Source of the DNA: Pseudomonadota bacterium
GTDB taxonomy: Bacteria; Desulfobacterota; Desulfovibrionia; Desulfovibrionales; Desulfovibrionaceae
Direction of reading: 5' to 3'
DNA length: 64,000 bases
Assembly (NCBI GenBank): GCA_018822105.1
Contig: JAHJLB010000018.1
Span: forward strand, 1 to 64,000
Every line of letters begins with the position of its first letter. Within the stretch, counting starts at the first letter, position 1. A model generated the notes under the pieces. That model was not told where the DNA came from. It worked only from the letters and a program-made list of their open reading frames with translations, and did no database searches. The position numbers and the translations under genes were made by a program. Shown one piece after another: positions 7,094 to 16,313 of the stretch.

Positions 7094-9628
7094 TTAGGGG
7101 GTGAAGAAGCGCAGGCGCAGGGCGTTGCCCACCACGGTGACGGAGCTCAGGCCCATGGCCGTGCCTGCGAGCATTGGGTTCAGGACCGGGCCGCCCAGGG
7201 CGTACAAGAGCCCGGCGGCCACGGGGATGCCGATGACGTTGAAGGCGAAGGCCCAGAACAGGTTTTGGCGGATGTTGCGCATGGCCGCCTTGGACAGCGC
7301 CAGGGCCGTGAGCACCCCTTCGAGCCCCTCGCGCATGAGCACGATGTCTCCGGACTCGACGGCCGCGTCGATGCCCGAGCCCATGGCCAGGCCCACGTCG
7401 GCCCGGGCCAGGGCCGGGGCGTCGTTGACCCCGTCGCCCACCATGGCCACCTTGAACCCGCGGGCCTGAAGCCGCTCGATCTCCGCGGCCTTGCCGTCGG
7501 GCTGGACCCCGGCCAGCACCTCGTCCAGCCAGCCTCCGGCCTCGCGCGCCAGGGTGGCCACGGCGTCGGCCGTGCGTTCGTTGTCGCCGGTGAGCATCAC
7601 GGTGTGCAGGCCCAGCCCGCGCAGCCGCGCCAGCACCTGCGGGGCCTCGGGCCGCAGCGTGTCGGCCACGCCGAACACGGCCACGGGGCGGCTGTCCATC
7701 TCCAGGCACAGGGGTGTCATGCCCTGGGCCGACAGGCGCAGCACGGCCTCGGCCAGGATCCCGCCCTGCCGGGCATCGGTGAATCCCGCTCCGGCAAAGG
7801 CGGCGTTGCCCATGCGCAGCCGGAACCCTGCCACCACGGCCTCCACGCCCCTCCCGGGCAGGGCCTGGAAGGATTCCGGCACGGGCACGAAGAGGCCGCG
7901 GCCCCTGGCCTCGTTCAGCACTGCCTGGGCCAGCGGATGCTCGGAGCGGCTTTCGGCCCCGGCGGCCAGGGCCAGGATCTCGCTTTCGGAGACGCCCAGG
8001 CCTGGGGCCACGACGAGCTCCACCAGCTCGGGCTTGCCGAAGGTCAGGGTGCCGGTCTTGTCGAAGACCACGGCCTGGGTCGCCCCGGCGGCCTGCAGGG
8101 CCTCGCCGCTCTTGACCAGCACGCCCAGCTGCGCGCCCCGGCCCGTGGCCACCATGATGGACATGGGCGTGGCCAGGCCCATGGCGCAGGGGCAGGCGAT
8201 GACCATCACCGCCGTGAAAATGCGCAGGGCAAAGCCCGGCGGCTGGCCCGCCAGGAGCCAGGCCAGCCCGGCCCCCACGGCCACGGCCATGACCACGGGC
8301 ACGAACACCGCGCTGACCCGGTCGGCCAGGTTGGCGATGGGCGCCTTGGAGCCCTGCGCCTGCTGCACCAGGTCCACGATGCGCGAAAGCAGCGTGTTTT
8401 CCCCGGTCTTTTCGGCCACGATGGTCAGCGCGCCCTGGCCGTTGAGGGTCCCGGCGGCCACGCGGTCGCCCGCGGCCTTGGCCACGGGCAGACTCTCGCC
8501 CGTGAGCAGGCTCTCGTCCACGGCGCTGACGCCCTCCCGCACCAGCCCGTCCACGGGCAGGCTTTCGCCGGGGCGCACCAGCACCACGTCGCCGGGGATC
8601 AGCTCGGCTGCGGGCAGGCGCACCTCCTCAATGCCGTGGTCGCCCTGGCGCAGCACCGCGGCCGTCTCCGGCGCCAGGCGCACCAGGGCGCGCACGGCGT
8701 CCGAGGTCTTGAGCCGGGATCTCGCCTCCAGGTACTTGCCCAGGGAGATCATGGCCAGAAGCACCGCCGCGGACTCATAATACAGGTCCTGGGCGTGCCG
8801 CGCGGCGTCAACGCCGAGCAGGATCAGCGCCGTGTTCCAGAGGCTGTGCGCAAAGGCCGCGCCCGTGCCGATGGCCACCAGGGAGTCCATGTTCGGCGCG
8901 CGGCGCAGCAGGGCCGGGATCCCGCGCAGATAGAAGCCCCGCCCGGCCACGAGCACCGGCAGGGTCAGCACAAGCTGGGCCAAGGCGAAGGCCGCCGGGG
9001 ACTGGTGCGGGTTGAGGAAGCCGGGCAAGGGCAGGCCGACCATGTGGCCCATGGACAAAACGAGCACCGGCAGGGCGAAGGCAAAGGCCGGGATGAGCTC
9101 GCGGCGCATGCCGACCAGCCGCGCGGCGGCCTCGCGGCGGCGCTCCTCGAACAGCGCGGCGGAGCGCGAAACCACCTGGGAGCCGAATCCGGCCTCGGTG
9201 ATGCGCTGGCGCAGGGCCTGGGGCCGGGTCAGGGCAGGGTCGTAGGTGATGCTTGCCGTTTCGGCGGCCAGGTTCACCTCGGCCTGGAGCACGCCTTCGG
9301 CGGCGCGCAGCACGCGCTCGATGCGCGCGGAGCAGGCCGCGCAGGTCATGCCGGTTACGGCCAGGAACAGCGTGGCCCCTGCCCCCTGTCCGGCGGCCCC
9401 GTCCGCGGGGTCGAAGACGGCCTCGAAGCCCGCGTCCTTGACGCCCCGGCTCATGGCCTCAAGGCTGACGCGCTCCGGGTCGAAGTCCACGGCCAGGCTT
9501 TCCGCCGCCAGGTTCACCTCCGCGCGCGACACCCCGTCCAGGCCGCGCAGGACGCGTTCGATGCGCGCGGAGCAGGCCGCGCAGGTCATGCCCTTGATCC
9601 GTGCTCTGGCGGTGCTGTCCTGTGGCAT
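7094..9628 (-). CDS. copA: Copper-exporting P1B-type ATPase with two HMA domains
   Basis: 844 residues. Two N-terminal HMA domains each carry GMTCAAC (near residues 13-19 and 93-99). Then come the P-type ATPase core elements in order: the TGES actuator loop, the transmembrane CPC motif within ACPCAMG, the phosphorylation site DKTGT, the SEHP motif of the nucleotide domain and the hinge GDGVND. CPC plus HMA domains identify a Cu(I)/Ag(I) exporter of the CopA/CtpV type. I chose the ATG at 9626-9628, which has an AGGGAG ribosome-binding site and begins three residues before the usual HMA start region; the ORF track extends 57 residues upstream into the promoter. copZ lies downstream in the same operon. 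Confidence 0.93.
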   Translation of the reverse strand: MPQDSTARARIKGMTCAACSARIERVLRGLDGVSRAEVNLAAESLAVDFDPERVSLEAMSRGVKDAGFEAVFDPADGAAGQGAGATLFLAVTGMTCAACSARIERVLRAAEGVLQAEVNLAAETASITYDPALTRPQALRQRITEAGFGSQVVSRSAALFEERRREAAARLVGMRRELIPAFAFALPVLVLSMGHMVGLPLPGFLNPHQSPAAFALAQLVLTLPVLVAGRGFYLRGIPALLRRAPNMDSLVAIGTGAAFAHSLWNTALILLGVDAARHAQDLYYESAAVLLAMISLGKYLEARSRLKTSDAVRALVRLAPETAAVLRQGDHGIEEVRLPAAELIPGDVVLVRPGESLPVDGLVREGVSAVDESLLTGESLPVAKAAGDRVAAGTLNGQGALTIVAEKTGENTLLSRIVDLVQQAQGSKAPIANLADRVSAVFVPVVMAVAVGAGLAWLLAGQPPGFALRIFTAVMVIACPCAMGLATPMSIMVATGRGAQLGVLVKSGEALQAAGATQAVVFDKTGTLTFGKPELVELVVAPGLGVSESEILALAAGAESRSEHPLAQAVLNEARGRGLFVPVPESFQALPGRGVEAVVAGFRLRMGNAAFAGAGFTDARQGGILAEAVLRLSAQGMTPLCLEMDSRPVAVFGVADTLRPEAPQVLARLRGLGLHTVMLTGDNERTADAVATLAREAGGWLDEVLAGVQPDGKAAEIERLQARGFKVAMVGDGVNDAPALARADVGLAMGSGIDAAVESGDIVLMREGLEGVLTALALSKAAMRNIRQNLFWAFAFNVIGIPVAAGLLYALGGPVLNPMLAGTAMGLSSVTVVGNALRLRFFTP

Positions 9629-9670
9629 GGCGGCTCCCTGGAAGATATTGCGATGCGGGCAAATGGGGAG

Positions 9671-9690
9671 ATAATACCGGGGCGGGGTAT
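9671..9690 (-). promoter_or_regulatory. Possible copper-responsive operator/promoter of copA
   Basis: Just upstream of copA is a G/C-tract palindrome, ATACC-N7-GGTAT (9674-9690), overlapping a minus-strand TATTAT that could be a -10 element. Palindromes of this TACC...GGTA kind are known for CsoR-type copper repressors. No csoR or cueR gene is visible in the window, so the assignment is tentative. Confidence 0.3.
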
Positions 9691-9838
9691 GTAAAGGCCC
9701 TGCCCCAATTATTTCTGTACGCCTGGCCCGGCCGGTCCGCAAGGGGCGCGAGGTTTCGGGCCGGCATTGCCTGCCGGAGCGGACTGCGCTAGGTAGCAAC
9801 CTTTGGCGACAGACCTGAACGCCCGGAGGCGAACCCCC

Positions 9839-10546
9839 ATGGCGGACCCCACCCCCCTGCCTCCCCGACCCGGCCCGCAGCCGGAAACCGCCCCAGGCGC
9901 CGCCGCAAGGCCACGGCGCCTGTGGTCCCCGGCCACGGTGCTCGTGGCCCTTTCCGCCGCTTCCGCCCTTGTGTTCCTGTTCCGCAGCCTTGCGCTGCCC
10001 GAGGACGCGGCCCGTCTGGTGGTGCTGGGCCTGGCCCTGGCCCTGGCCGGAGGTCTGCTGGCCCAGGCCGTGGCCCTGCGCCGGGCACGGGCCAGGCTGC
10101 GCGCCTTCGAGCTCGAAAGGGATTCCTGCCAGGCTTCCGGCTCAGGCTCCGCGCTGCGGCGTGCGGCCGGGCGCGTGGCGGTCATCGCCACGGATCCGCA
10201 GGGGCTTGTCCAGGCCTACAACATCGGGGCCGAGGCCATGCTGGGCCATGCGCCCGGCGAGGTGCTGGGGCGCATGAATCTTGCCGAGTTCAGCCCGGCC
10301 CCCGTGTCCGGGCCAGGCTGCGGCCCATCTTCTCCGGGACCGGACCCGGCGGCGCAGGTCTTCGCGGTCCTGGCCGCAAACGCGCGCCAAGGCGGTCGCG
10401 GGACTGCGGACCTCCGCCCCTTGACCTGGGTGCGCTCGGACGGGCGGACGGTGCCGATCCAGCTCGCCCTCAGCGGCGTGTATTCGCCCCAGGGCGCGCT
10501 GGAGGGCTTCCTGGCCGTGGGGCTGGACCTGTCGGACCTGTCCTAG
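9839..10546 (+). CDS. Membrane-anchored PAS-domain protein without output domain
   Basis: 235 residues. A Pro-rich N-terminus is followed by two hydrophobic segments (about residues 36-55 and 62-80) and a basic/helical linker, then one PAS fold (~residues 105-230) recognisable from [30 protein letters not shown] and the C-terminal [17 protein letters not shown]. No kinase, GGDEF, EAL or HTH follows; the gene ends right after the PAS fold at LDLSDLS. The ATG at 9839 is preceded by GGAGG. It may be a stand-alone sensor or a truncated diguanylate cyclase or kinase; I see no decayed output domain downstream. Confidence 0.7.
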   Translation: MADPTPLPPRPGPQPETAPGAAARPRRLWSPATVLVALSAASALVFLFRSLALPEDAARLVVLGLALALAGGLLAQAVALRRARARLRAFELERDSCQASGSGSALRRAAGRVAVIATDPQGLVQAYNIGAEAMLGHAPGEVLGRMNLAEFSPAPVSGPGCGPSSPGPDPAAQVFAVLAANARQGGRGTADLRPLTWVRSDGRTVPIQLALSGVYSPQGALEGFLAVGLDLSDLS

Positions 10547-10751
10547 GCCCGGCCTTCCCCCTGGCGCCACGGCTTCCCTGACGGCGAAGCGTCACTTCCC
10601 TGACCATGCGCTCCTGCGCGCGCCGCAGCCCTGGCCGCCAAGGTCCGCCCGGCCTTGCTTTGCTCCTGTTGGCCCGGACTTTGCTTGTTCTCCTGCGGGG
10701 ACGCCGCGTCCAATGCCCCGGACCCCGGCCAGACCCCCCAAGGAGGACCCC

Positions 10752-11246
10752 ATGACCCGGCCCGTCCACATAGCCATCCTGCCTGCCCTTGCTGCGGCCC
10801 TGTTCTTCTCTTTGGCCTGCTTGGCCGCCCAGCGCGGCGAGATCAGCGAACTGAAACGCTCCACCCAAAGCGAATACCGCGCCGAGGTGGCCTACATGCT
10901 GGTTTCCGATCCGGAGTACCTGCACCGCCTGCAGGAGCAGACCAAGCCCGTGGCCACGGTGACGGTGACGGCCTACAACGCCGACCCGTCCCAGACCGAC
11001 AGCGACCCGGACATCGCCGCCAGCATGCGCCGGGTCAAGCCCGGCACCATCGCCGTGTCCCGCGACCTCTTCGACCGGGGCTGGGTCTTCGGCCGCAAGG
11101 TGCGCCTGGAGGGCCTGGGCATCTTCGAGATCAACGACCTCATGGCCGCGCGGCACAACCGGGCCATAGACATCTTCCTCTACAGCAACAGCAAGGCCCT
11201 GGCCTTTGGCAAGCGCCGCATCAAGGCCGCCCTGCTCTACATCTAG
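10752..11246 (+). CDS. 3D-domain (MltA-like beta-barrel) exported protein
   Basis: 164 residues with an N-terminal signal or anchor segment (about residues 5-26) and a C-terminal 3D domain: TVTVTAYNADPSQ opens the barrel, SRDLFDRGWVFG continues, and the three-Asp signature ends at RAIDIFL. The 3D domain is found in lytic transglycosylase MltA and in Gram-positive Rpf/YuiC-like proteins, where the Asp residues form the active site. A peptidoglycan role is inferred. The ATG at 10752 has AAGGAGG directly upstream. A hairpin terminator separates it from the convergent OmpH-like gene. Confidence 0.8.
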   Translation: MTRPVHIAILPALAAALFFSLACLAAQRGEISELKRSTQSEYRAEVAYMLVSDPEYLHRLQEQTKPVATVTVTAYNADPSQTDSDPDIAASMRRVKPGTIAVSRDLFDRGWVFGRKVRLEGLGIFEINDLMAARHNRAIDIFLYSNSKALAFGKRRIKAALLYI

Positions 11247-11270
11247 GCCGCAAGCCCCGGCGCAACGAAA

Positions 11271-11304
11271 AAGGCCCGCCCCGGAGTGATCCGGAGCGGG
11301 CCTT
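11271..11304. terminator. Bidirectional terminator
   Basis: A 15-base stem with one G-T pair, arms AAGGCCCGCCCCGGA and TCCGGAGCGGGCCTT around a GTGA loop, with an A-run just before it (a T-run for the minus strand). It sits between convergent genes and can serve the minus-strand OmpH-like gene. Confidence 0.75.
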
Positions 11305-11322
11305 GGGCGTTTGGCGGGAAGC

Positions 11323-11895
11323 TTAGGGCTTCTTGGGCTCGGCAGCGGGCTCGGCGGCCTTGGGGGCCTCAGCGGCCTTGGGAGCCTCGACGGCGGGAGC
11401 GGCGGCCTTGGGGGCCTCGACGGCCGCAGCGGCGGGCTTGGCGTTCAGGTCGATGGTGGTCTTGTTGAACTCTTCAATGATCTTGTTGGTGATGTCGCTG
11501 GTCTCATCGGAAGACAGCACCACATCCTTGGCGATGATGACGTCGACCTTGTTGTCCTTGCGGTACTTCTCAAGGATCTTGTTGAAATTCTCCTGGAGCA
11601 GGCCCACAACGCGCTGCTGCTCGGTGCCCATGGTGGTCTGGTACTTGGTCACGGCCTCCTGGAAGGCGGCGGCGTTCTCCTGGGTCTGCTTGGCCTGGAC
11701 CTTCTCCTGGGCGGCCTTGGCCTCGGCCTGGAGGTCCGTGCTCTTGGTGCGCAGGTAGGCCATGGCGTCCTGGCCGGGCTTGGATTCGCGGAAGACCTTG
11801 GCCCCGTCGACAACGGCGATTTTGGGGGTGTTGGAGCAGGCGGCGAGCAGGCTGGCCACGGCCACCAGGATCAGAAGGGAACCGAACTTCTTCAT
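11323..11895 (-). CDS. OmpH/Skp-like lipoprotein with Ala-Pro-Lys tail
   Basis: 190 residues. The signal peptide ends in a lipobox LLAAC (Cys20). The mature part opens with PKIAVVDGAKVF, a strand typical of Skp/OmpH, and continues with a long charged helical hairpin (about residues 38-112) and a closing strand VDVIIAKDVVLSS. Residues 155-190 are a low-complexity tail with repeated EAPKAA units. Skp proteins are soluble periplasmic chaperones for outer-membrane proteins; here lipid anchoring is predicted from the lipobox. The repeat tail may span or touch peptidoglycan (inference). It lies upstream of a clear terminator. Confidence 0.8.
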   Translation of the reverse strand: MKKFGSLLILVAVASLLAACSNTPKIAVVDGAKVFRESKPGQDAMAYLRTKSTDLQAEAKAAQEKVQAKQTQENAAAFQEAVTKYQTTMGTEQQRVVGLLQENFNKILEKYRKDNKVDVIIAKDVVLSSDETSDITNKIIEEFNKTTIDLNAKPAAAAVEAPKAAAPAVEAPKAAEAPKAAEPAAEPKKP

Positions 11896-11975
11896 TGTGT
11901 GAATCCTCTTTGTGTTTGGCGTCTTATGCCTTGCGCCCCTCTTGCATGCCGCCAGGGACGGGCAGGGATCGAATA

Positions 11976-12836
11976 TTACTCCGCTTCGCCGCCCTTGGCA
12001 AGTGCTGAGCCCGCTCCCGCCCCCGCCCCCGGGCCGGTCCGGCCAGCATTGACGGTCAGGAAGGGGCAGAACAGCGCCGCCTCGGGCGTCAGGGTGCCAT
12101 CCAGGGCATACAGCGTCAACGGGGGCAGAAGCGCAAAGCCCGGGCCGCGGCCGCGCTGCCCGCCACGCAGGCATTCCAGCAGCACCAGCTTGGGCGCCTG
12201 GCCGGCCCGGCCCTGCACGGGCAGGACGCGGCGCGGCGTCAGGCCGTGGTCCTCCAGAACGCGCAGCAGCTCCGGCAGGCGCTCGGCCAGGTGCACCGCG
12301 AACAGGCGCCCGAGCGGGCGCAGGCTGCGGGCCGCGCAGGCGGCGAAGGCCGCAAGCCCGCCCGGCCCCTCGAAGCGCGCCCGGTTGCGGGCAACGCTCG
12401 GACAGGGCCGGCCCGTGCCGGCCTTGCGGAAGGGCGGGTTGGCCAGGGCCAGCTCCAGGCCCGGAGCAGGATGGCGGTACTCCCGCACGTCGGCCAGCTC
12501 GGCCCGGAAGCTCCCGGCGAGGCCCAGGGCGCAGGCGTTGGCCTTCGCCGCCTCGACCATTTCCGGTCCGCTGTCGATGCCGGTGAGGGCAAGGCCGAGG
12601 TCGGGCCGCAGCAGGATGAGACCGAAGGACGCCGCCCCGCAGCCCGTGCCCAGGTCCAGCCCGGCGAGGCGAGACGCGCGTCCCGGCCTGGGAGGGGCCA
12701 GGGCCTGGGCGGCGAAGGCCGAAAGCAGCAGGGTGTCGGCCCCGAAGCGGAACCCCCCGGCAGGCTGGGCCAGCCCGCGCGGAAACAGGCCGCGCCGGGC
12801 CAGGGCTGAATCAGGAGGGGCTGCGGGCTGTGGCAC
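11976..12836 (-). CDS. TrmN6-like tRNA/protein N6-adenine-type methyltransferase
   Basis: 286 residues with a class I SAM-binding fold: motif I LDLGTGCGAAS (~residues 60-70), the acidic GID after strand 2, and the NPPF catalytic motif (~residue 135) that marks N-methyltransferases of the TrmN6/HemK/RsmC group. The N-terminal GGFRFGADTLLLSAF matches the TrmN6 (YfiC) pattern, an enzyme acting on A37 of tRNA1(Val). The C-terminal tail is Gly/Ala-rich. The start is GTG at 12836, 15 bases after the Sel1 gene stop, indicating co-transcription. The exact substrate is inferred. Confidence 0.75.
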   Translation of the reverse strand: MPQPAAPPDSALARRGLFPRGLAQPAGGFRFGADTLLLSAFAAQALAPPRPGRASRLAGLDLGTGCGAASFGLILLRPDLGLALTGIDSGPEMVEAAKANACALGLAGSFRAELADVREYRHPAPGLELALANPPFRKAGTGRPCPSVARNRARFEGPGGLAAFAACAARSLRPLGRLFAVHLAERLPELLRVLEDHGLTPRRVLPVQGRAGQAPKLVLLECLRGGQRGRGPGFALLPPLTLYALDGTLTPEAALFCPFLTVNAGRTGPGAGAGAGSALAKGGEAE

Positions 12837-12851
12837 GGATTGCTCGGCGGC

Positions 12852-14027
12852 CTATTCCACGGCCTGCGGGGTCAGGGCGCGCAACTGCTCCTGGGCGCGC
12901 TCCAGCAGGGCCTTGGGCATGGTCTTGACCAGGGCCTCCTTGTGCATGGCGGCCATGGCCTCTCCGCCCTGCGCCGCCAGCTCCAACCACACGTACGACT
13001 GCACGGGGTCCTTGGGCAAGCCGCCCGCGCCTGCGGCGTAGAGGGTGCCCAGGTGCAGCCGGGCCTTGGAATCCCCGGCCTGGGCGGCCCGCTTCAGCTG
13101 GCGCGTGGCCTCGGCCAGGTTCTTGTCCCCGCGCGCCTCGGCCTCGCCCAGGGCCAGCTGGGTCTTGGCCTGGGCGTGGCCGGCCGCTGCTGCCGTGCGC
13201 AGCCAGCGCAGCCCTTCCTCGCGGTCCTGGAGCACGCCTTCGCCGCGCAAAAGCAGCAGGCCAAGGGAATATTGGGCCTCCACCACGCCCAGGCCGGCGG
13301 CCAGGCGGCAGTTCTTGGCCGCGGCCACGGGGTCGCGCTTCACGCCCCGGCCCAGGGACTGGAGGGTGAAGAGGTTGTACATGGCCTTGGCGTGCCCGCG
13401 CCGCGCCGCCAGCAGAAAGAGGTCATGGGCCTCGGAGTCGCTCTTGCGCACCGCCGGGTCGTTCAAGAGCAGCATGCCCGCGCGGTACAGGGCCTCGGCG
13501 CTGCCCTGGGTGCCGCTGGCCCGGTACCAGCGCAGGGCCTCCGGCTTGTCTACTGTTCCGGCCTGGCCCGTGGCCAGGACCTCGGCCAGGTCGAACTGGG
13601 CCAGCGGGTTGCCCTGGTTGGCGGCCAGCAGCAGCAGGCGCGAGGCCTCGGGCAGGTTCGCCGGCTCGCCCAGGCCCTTGCGGTGCATCACTGCCAGCCA
13701 GTGCTGGGCGCCGGCGTGCTGCTGCTCCGCCGCGCGGGAGAGCCAGACCCTGGCCTGGGCATAGTCCCGGTCAAGGCCGCGGCCCTCGAGATAGCGCGAG
13801 CCCAGGGCGTACTGGTCCTCGGCCTTGCCGGCCTCGGCGTTGGCGCGTTCGGCGGCGATTTTGTCCGGGGCGTCGTCCGCCGGGGAGGCTGTCTTCTGCA
13901 CGGGCTTGAGCCCCCATTTCAGCTGGGCCTGGGCCGCCGCCGGGGCATGAAGGAGCAGTGCGAGGCTGAGCGCCAGCACGGGGATCAAGGAACCAGGGGC
14001 AAGGGGGCGGAATGGGCGTCTGTCCAT
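12852..14027 (-). CDS. Exported Sel1-like repeat protein
   Basis: 391 residues: an N-terminal signal peptide (cleavage near APAAAQA) followed by at least seven Sel1/TPR-like repeats of ~36 residues from about residue 60 to 375. The repeats show the usual A-x2-YxLGxxYxxGxG-x5-A-x2-W pattern, for instance DQYALGSRYLEGRG and ARLHLGTLYAAGAGG. Such solenoids mediate protein-protein contacts in the periplasm or during secretion; no enzymatic domain is present. An ATG with GGGAGAG upstream is used. The gene is followed closely by the TrmN6-like gene and preceded by the Gly/Asn-rich gene on the same strand. Confidence 0.85.
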   Translation of the reverse strand: MDRRPFRPLAPGSLIPVLALSLALLLHAPAAAQAQLKWGLKPVQKTASPADDAPDKIAAERANAEAGKAEDQYALGSRYLEGRGLDRDYAQARVWLSRAAEQQHAGAQHWLAVMHRKGLGEPANLPEASRLLLLAANQGNPLAQFDLAEVLATGQAGTVDKPEALRWYRASGTQGSAEALYRAGMLLLNDPAVRKSDSEAHDLFLLAARRGHAKAMYNLFTLQSLGRGVKRDPVAAAKNCRLAAGLGVVEAQYSLGLLLLRGEGVLQDREEGLRWLRTAAAAGHAQAKTQLALGEAEARGDKNLAEATRQLKRAAQAGDSKARLHLGTLYAAGAGGLPKDPVQSYVWLELAAQGGEAMAAMHKEALVKTMPKALLERAQEQLRALTPQAVE

Positions 14028-14110
14028 GCGGCTCTCCCGGACGAAGGTATCAGGTGGGCAATATGCCAGGAACGTGCGGGAGTGTCGAGAGGCAAGTCCG
14101 GGGGCCGGCG

Positions 14111-15439
14111 TCAGGCGACGCGGGCCATGATGGGGCCGCCCGTGGCCACGATGGAGGGCGAGGCTGCGGGCGCGTCGGTGAAGACCATGTTCAGGATGCG
14201 CGCCGGAGTTTCGCTGATGTTCTGCACCGTGCGCTCGTTGACCACGGAGTTGTCGGCGTTGACGGTCTGGGAGAGGTTCAGGTTGAGGATGTTCTCCCTG
14301 TTCTCCGGGAAGCTGTAGGACACGCTCTTGTTGATGGAGTTGTCCAGGGTCAGGTTGCGCGTCTCCGGGAAGAAGTTCTGGTTGGTCACGCTACGCGGCT
14401 CGGAAAGGTCCAGGTTCAGGCTCTGGTTGCTGATCTCGTTGACCTGCATGGACGGGCGGGGGTCCGCCTCCATGAGGCGGATGACCGTGGGCCGCTCGTC
14501 GGCGAAGAGCACATGGGGCGGGTCAAAGGTCGAGGGCTTCAGGGTGTCCGAGGCCAGCACGGCCTGCCCGAAGTGGACGCGGTGGGGCTCCCAGACATAG
14601 GGGGCCTTGTAGGGCTGGTAGGCCGTGGAGCTGGTGGTGTGGGTGTCCACATGCATGGGGTGGTGCGCCACATGGCTGTTGCGCGGGGCGTGGAAGCGCG
14701 AGGCCGGGCCGGGCTGCACAAAGCCCACGGGAGAGGGCACCGTGCGCCCGCCGGGGGACACGGTGAAGGGCCCGGTGCCGGGGGTGGGCGGCATGCCCGC
14801 CGTGGCCTGGCCCATGGCCTGGCCCAGGCGCAGCTCCATGGGCGGAAACCCGGCCCCGGCGTAGGCCATGGTGGTCATGCCCGCGGCCTGGCTGGGGCCA
14901 GCCCCTGGGTTGCTGGAAGCCCCCGGAGCCACGGTGGCGGTGCTGGCCGAAACAGCCCCTGGCGCGCCCATGCCGGACACGGCGGAAGCCCCGGGACTGC
15001 CCGATCCGGCCGAGATGCCGCCGCCGGCTGATCCGCCGCCGCCCACATAGCCGCCACCGCCGCCGCCCATGTATCCGCCGCCGCCGCCGCCCACAAGGCC
15101 GCCGATGCCGCCGGGGCTGGTGCCGCCCTGCGTGGCCGGGGTTACGGGAACGGAGGCTGCCGGGCCGGGGATGGGAGCGTTGGTCGCGGCGCTCTGGTAG
15201 ACCATGCCGCCGCCTGCGGGAGCGGCATAGGGGATGCGCGCCGGGGTGGTGTCGATGGGCACGTAGCCCGCGCCGATGTATGGGATGGTGGCGGTGACGG
15301 GATAGACCGGGGTGTGCCCGGCGGGCGCGGGGGTCACGTGCCCGGCGGGCCCGGCCATGAAGCTTCCTGCCGGCCCTGCCGTGGTGTGTCCGGCCGGCCC
15401 GGCGACGATGTTGTCCGTGAGCCCGTACATGCCCGCCAT
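14111..15439 (-). CDS. Unrecognised low-complexity Gly/Pro- and Asn-rich protein
   Basis: 442 residues that I cannot place in a family. Residues ~12-42 carry four AGPAGH/APAGH-like units; ~85-140 is a Pro/Ser linker then a glycine tract with GGGGGGY repeats; ~150-230 is Ala/Ser/Gly-rich; ~255-290 is His-rich (HVAHHPMHVDTH). Residues ~320-420 change character to an Asn-rich, beta-strand-like ladder (SLNLDL, RNLTLDN, NLNLSQT, ERTVQNISE). There is no signal peptide or membrane span. A GGGG sequence sits nine bases before the fourth codon (ATG at 15430), which could be the true start. A good sigma-70 promoter lies 60 bases upstream. Codon use matches the neighbours, so it is likely a real, possibly surface or structural protein. 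Confidence 0.6.
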   Translation of the reverse strand: MAGMYGLTDNIVAGPAGHTTAGPAGSFMAGPAGHVTPAPAGHTPVYPVTATIPYIGAGYVPIDTTPARIPYAAPAGGGMVYQSAATNAPIPGPAASVPVTPATQGGTSPGGIGGLVGGGGGGYMGGGGGGYVGGGGSAGGGISAGSGSPGASAVSGMGAPGAVSASTATVAPGASSNPGAGPSQAAGMTTMAYAGAGFPPMELRLGQAMGQATAGMPPTPGTGPFTVSPGGRTVPSPVGFVQPGPASRFHAPRNSHVAHHPMHVDTHTTSSTAYQPYKAPYVWEPHRVHFGQAVLASDTLKPSTFDPPHVLFADERPTVIRLMEADPRPSMQVNEISNQSLNLDLSEPRSVTNQNFFPETRNLTLDNSINKSVSYSFPENRENILNLNLSQTVNADNSVVNERTVQNISETPARILNMVFTDAPAASPSIVATGGPIMARVA

Positions 15440-15498
15440 CCCCTTGCCCGGATGCCGACCGTGGACCGGTCGGACCAGGCTCCTGTTTCAGGATGTCA

Positions 15499-15528
15499 AG
15501 AATACGCCTGACGGTCAGCCGTCGTCAA
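15499..15528 (-). promoter_or_regulatory. Sigma-70 promoter of the Gly/Asn-rich protein gene
   Basis: On the minus strand TTGACG (15528-15523), an 18-base spacer and TATTCT (15504-15499), placing transcription start about 55 bases before the coding region. A short GCCGCGCGGC stem followed by a T7 run at ~15539-15556 (minus strand) just upstream probably ends the argS-SPOR transcript. Confidence 0.5.
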
Positions 15529-15566
15529 GCCCCTGCCGAAAAAAATGTGCCGCGCGGCGCAAGGCC

Positions 15567-16280
15567 CTAAAGGGCCGTCTTGCCGCGCATAAGCGGCTTG
15601 GGAACGCCCAGGGCGCCCAGCTTTTCCTTGAGCCCGCGCGTGTCCGCCGGCGTGCCCTGGAAGAACACCACCACGCGGAACCAGGGCTGGCCGTTGGCCG
15701 TGCCGTTCTCGATGGCGGCCTTGAGGCCCTGGCCCTTGACCCGCTTGAGGAAGGCCGTGGCCTGGTTCTGGTCGGGGAAGCTGGCCGCCTGGTAGATATA
15801 GTCGTAGCGCCGGGTATCCTCGTCCTTTGCCGCCTGCTTGTCCGGGGCTGCGGCCTTGTCCGGCTTCTTCTCGTCCTTCCTGGCGACCGCCTTGGCGCCG
15901 GCCTTGGCTTCCGCCTTGGGGCTCTGGGCTTCGGCCTTGTGCTTTTCCGGGGCCTTGCGCTCCTCGCTGTCAATGGGCCGCGAGGGCTGCGCCTCCGGCC
16001 CCTTCTTGGCCAGCTGGTCGCTGTAGGTGAGCTCCTCGGCCTTCAGGATCTCCGTGGAGGGGCCTGGGCGGGCCTGACCCTCCGTGGGCATGATGCGCTC
16101 AATGGGCGGGATGGCCGCCTCGGGCCGATGGCCCCGGCCCACCAGCACACCCAGCACGAAGAACAGGGACAGGGACAGGGTGGCCGCCGTGGCCAGGGCC
16201 GCCAGTCCGCCGAAGGTGCAGTTGAAGGTGTACATCCGGCCGTGCGAGCCGGGATCCTTGATCTTGATGGGCGCGTTCAT
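15567..16280 (-). CDS. SPOR-domain inner-membrane protein
   Basis: 237 residues: a short cytoplasmic N-terminus, one transmembrane helix (about residues 24-48, LAALATAATLSLSLFFVLGV), a charged Lys/Ala/Glu-rich periplasmic linker (~80-155) and a C-terminal SPOR domain (~160-230) with YIYQAASFPDQNQATAFLKR and WFRVVVFFQG. SPOR domains bind peptidoglycan lacking stem peptides and enrich at the division septum, as in FtsN/DedD. The start ATG has AAGGAG upstream. It follows argS by 33 bases and is the last gene of the gyrA-TPR-argS-SPOR run. Confidence 0.85.
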   Translation of the reverse strand: MNAPIKIKDPGSHGRMYTFNCTFGGLAALATAATLSLSLFFVLGVLVGRGHRPEAAIPPIERIMPTEGQARPGPSTEILKAEELTYSDQLAKKGPEAQPSRPIDSEERKAPEKHKAEAQSPKAEAKAGAKAVARKDEKKPDKAAAPDKQAAKDEDTRRYDYIYQAASFPDQNQATAFLKRVKGQGLKAAIENGTANGQPWFRVVVFFQGTPADTRGLKEKLGALGVPKPLMRGKTAL

Positions 16281-16313
16281 TGCTGTGCTCCTTGCGGGTG
16301 CTGCGGGACGGGC

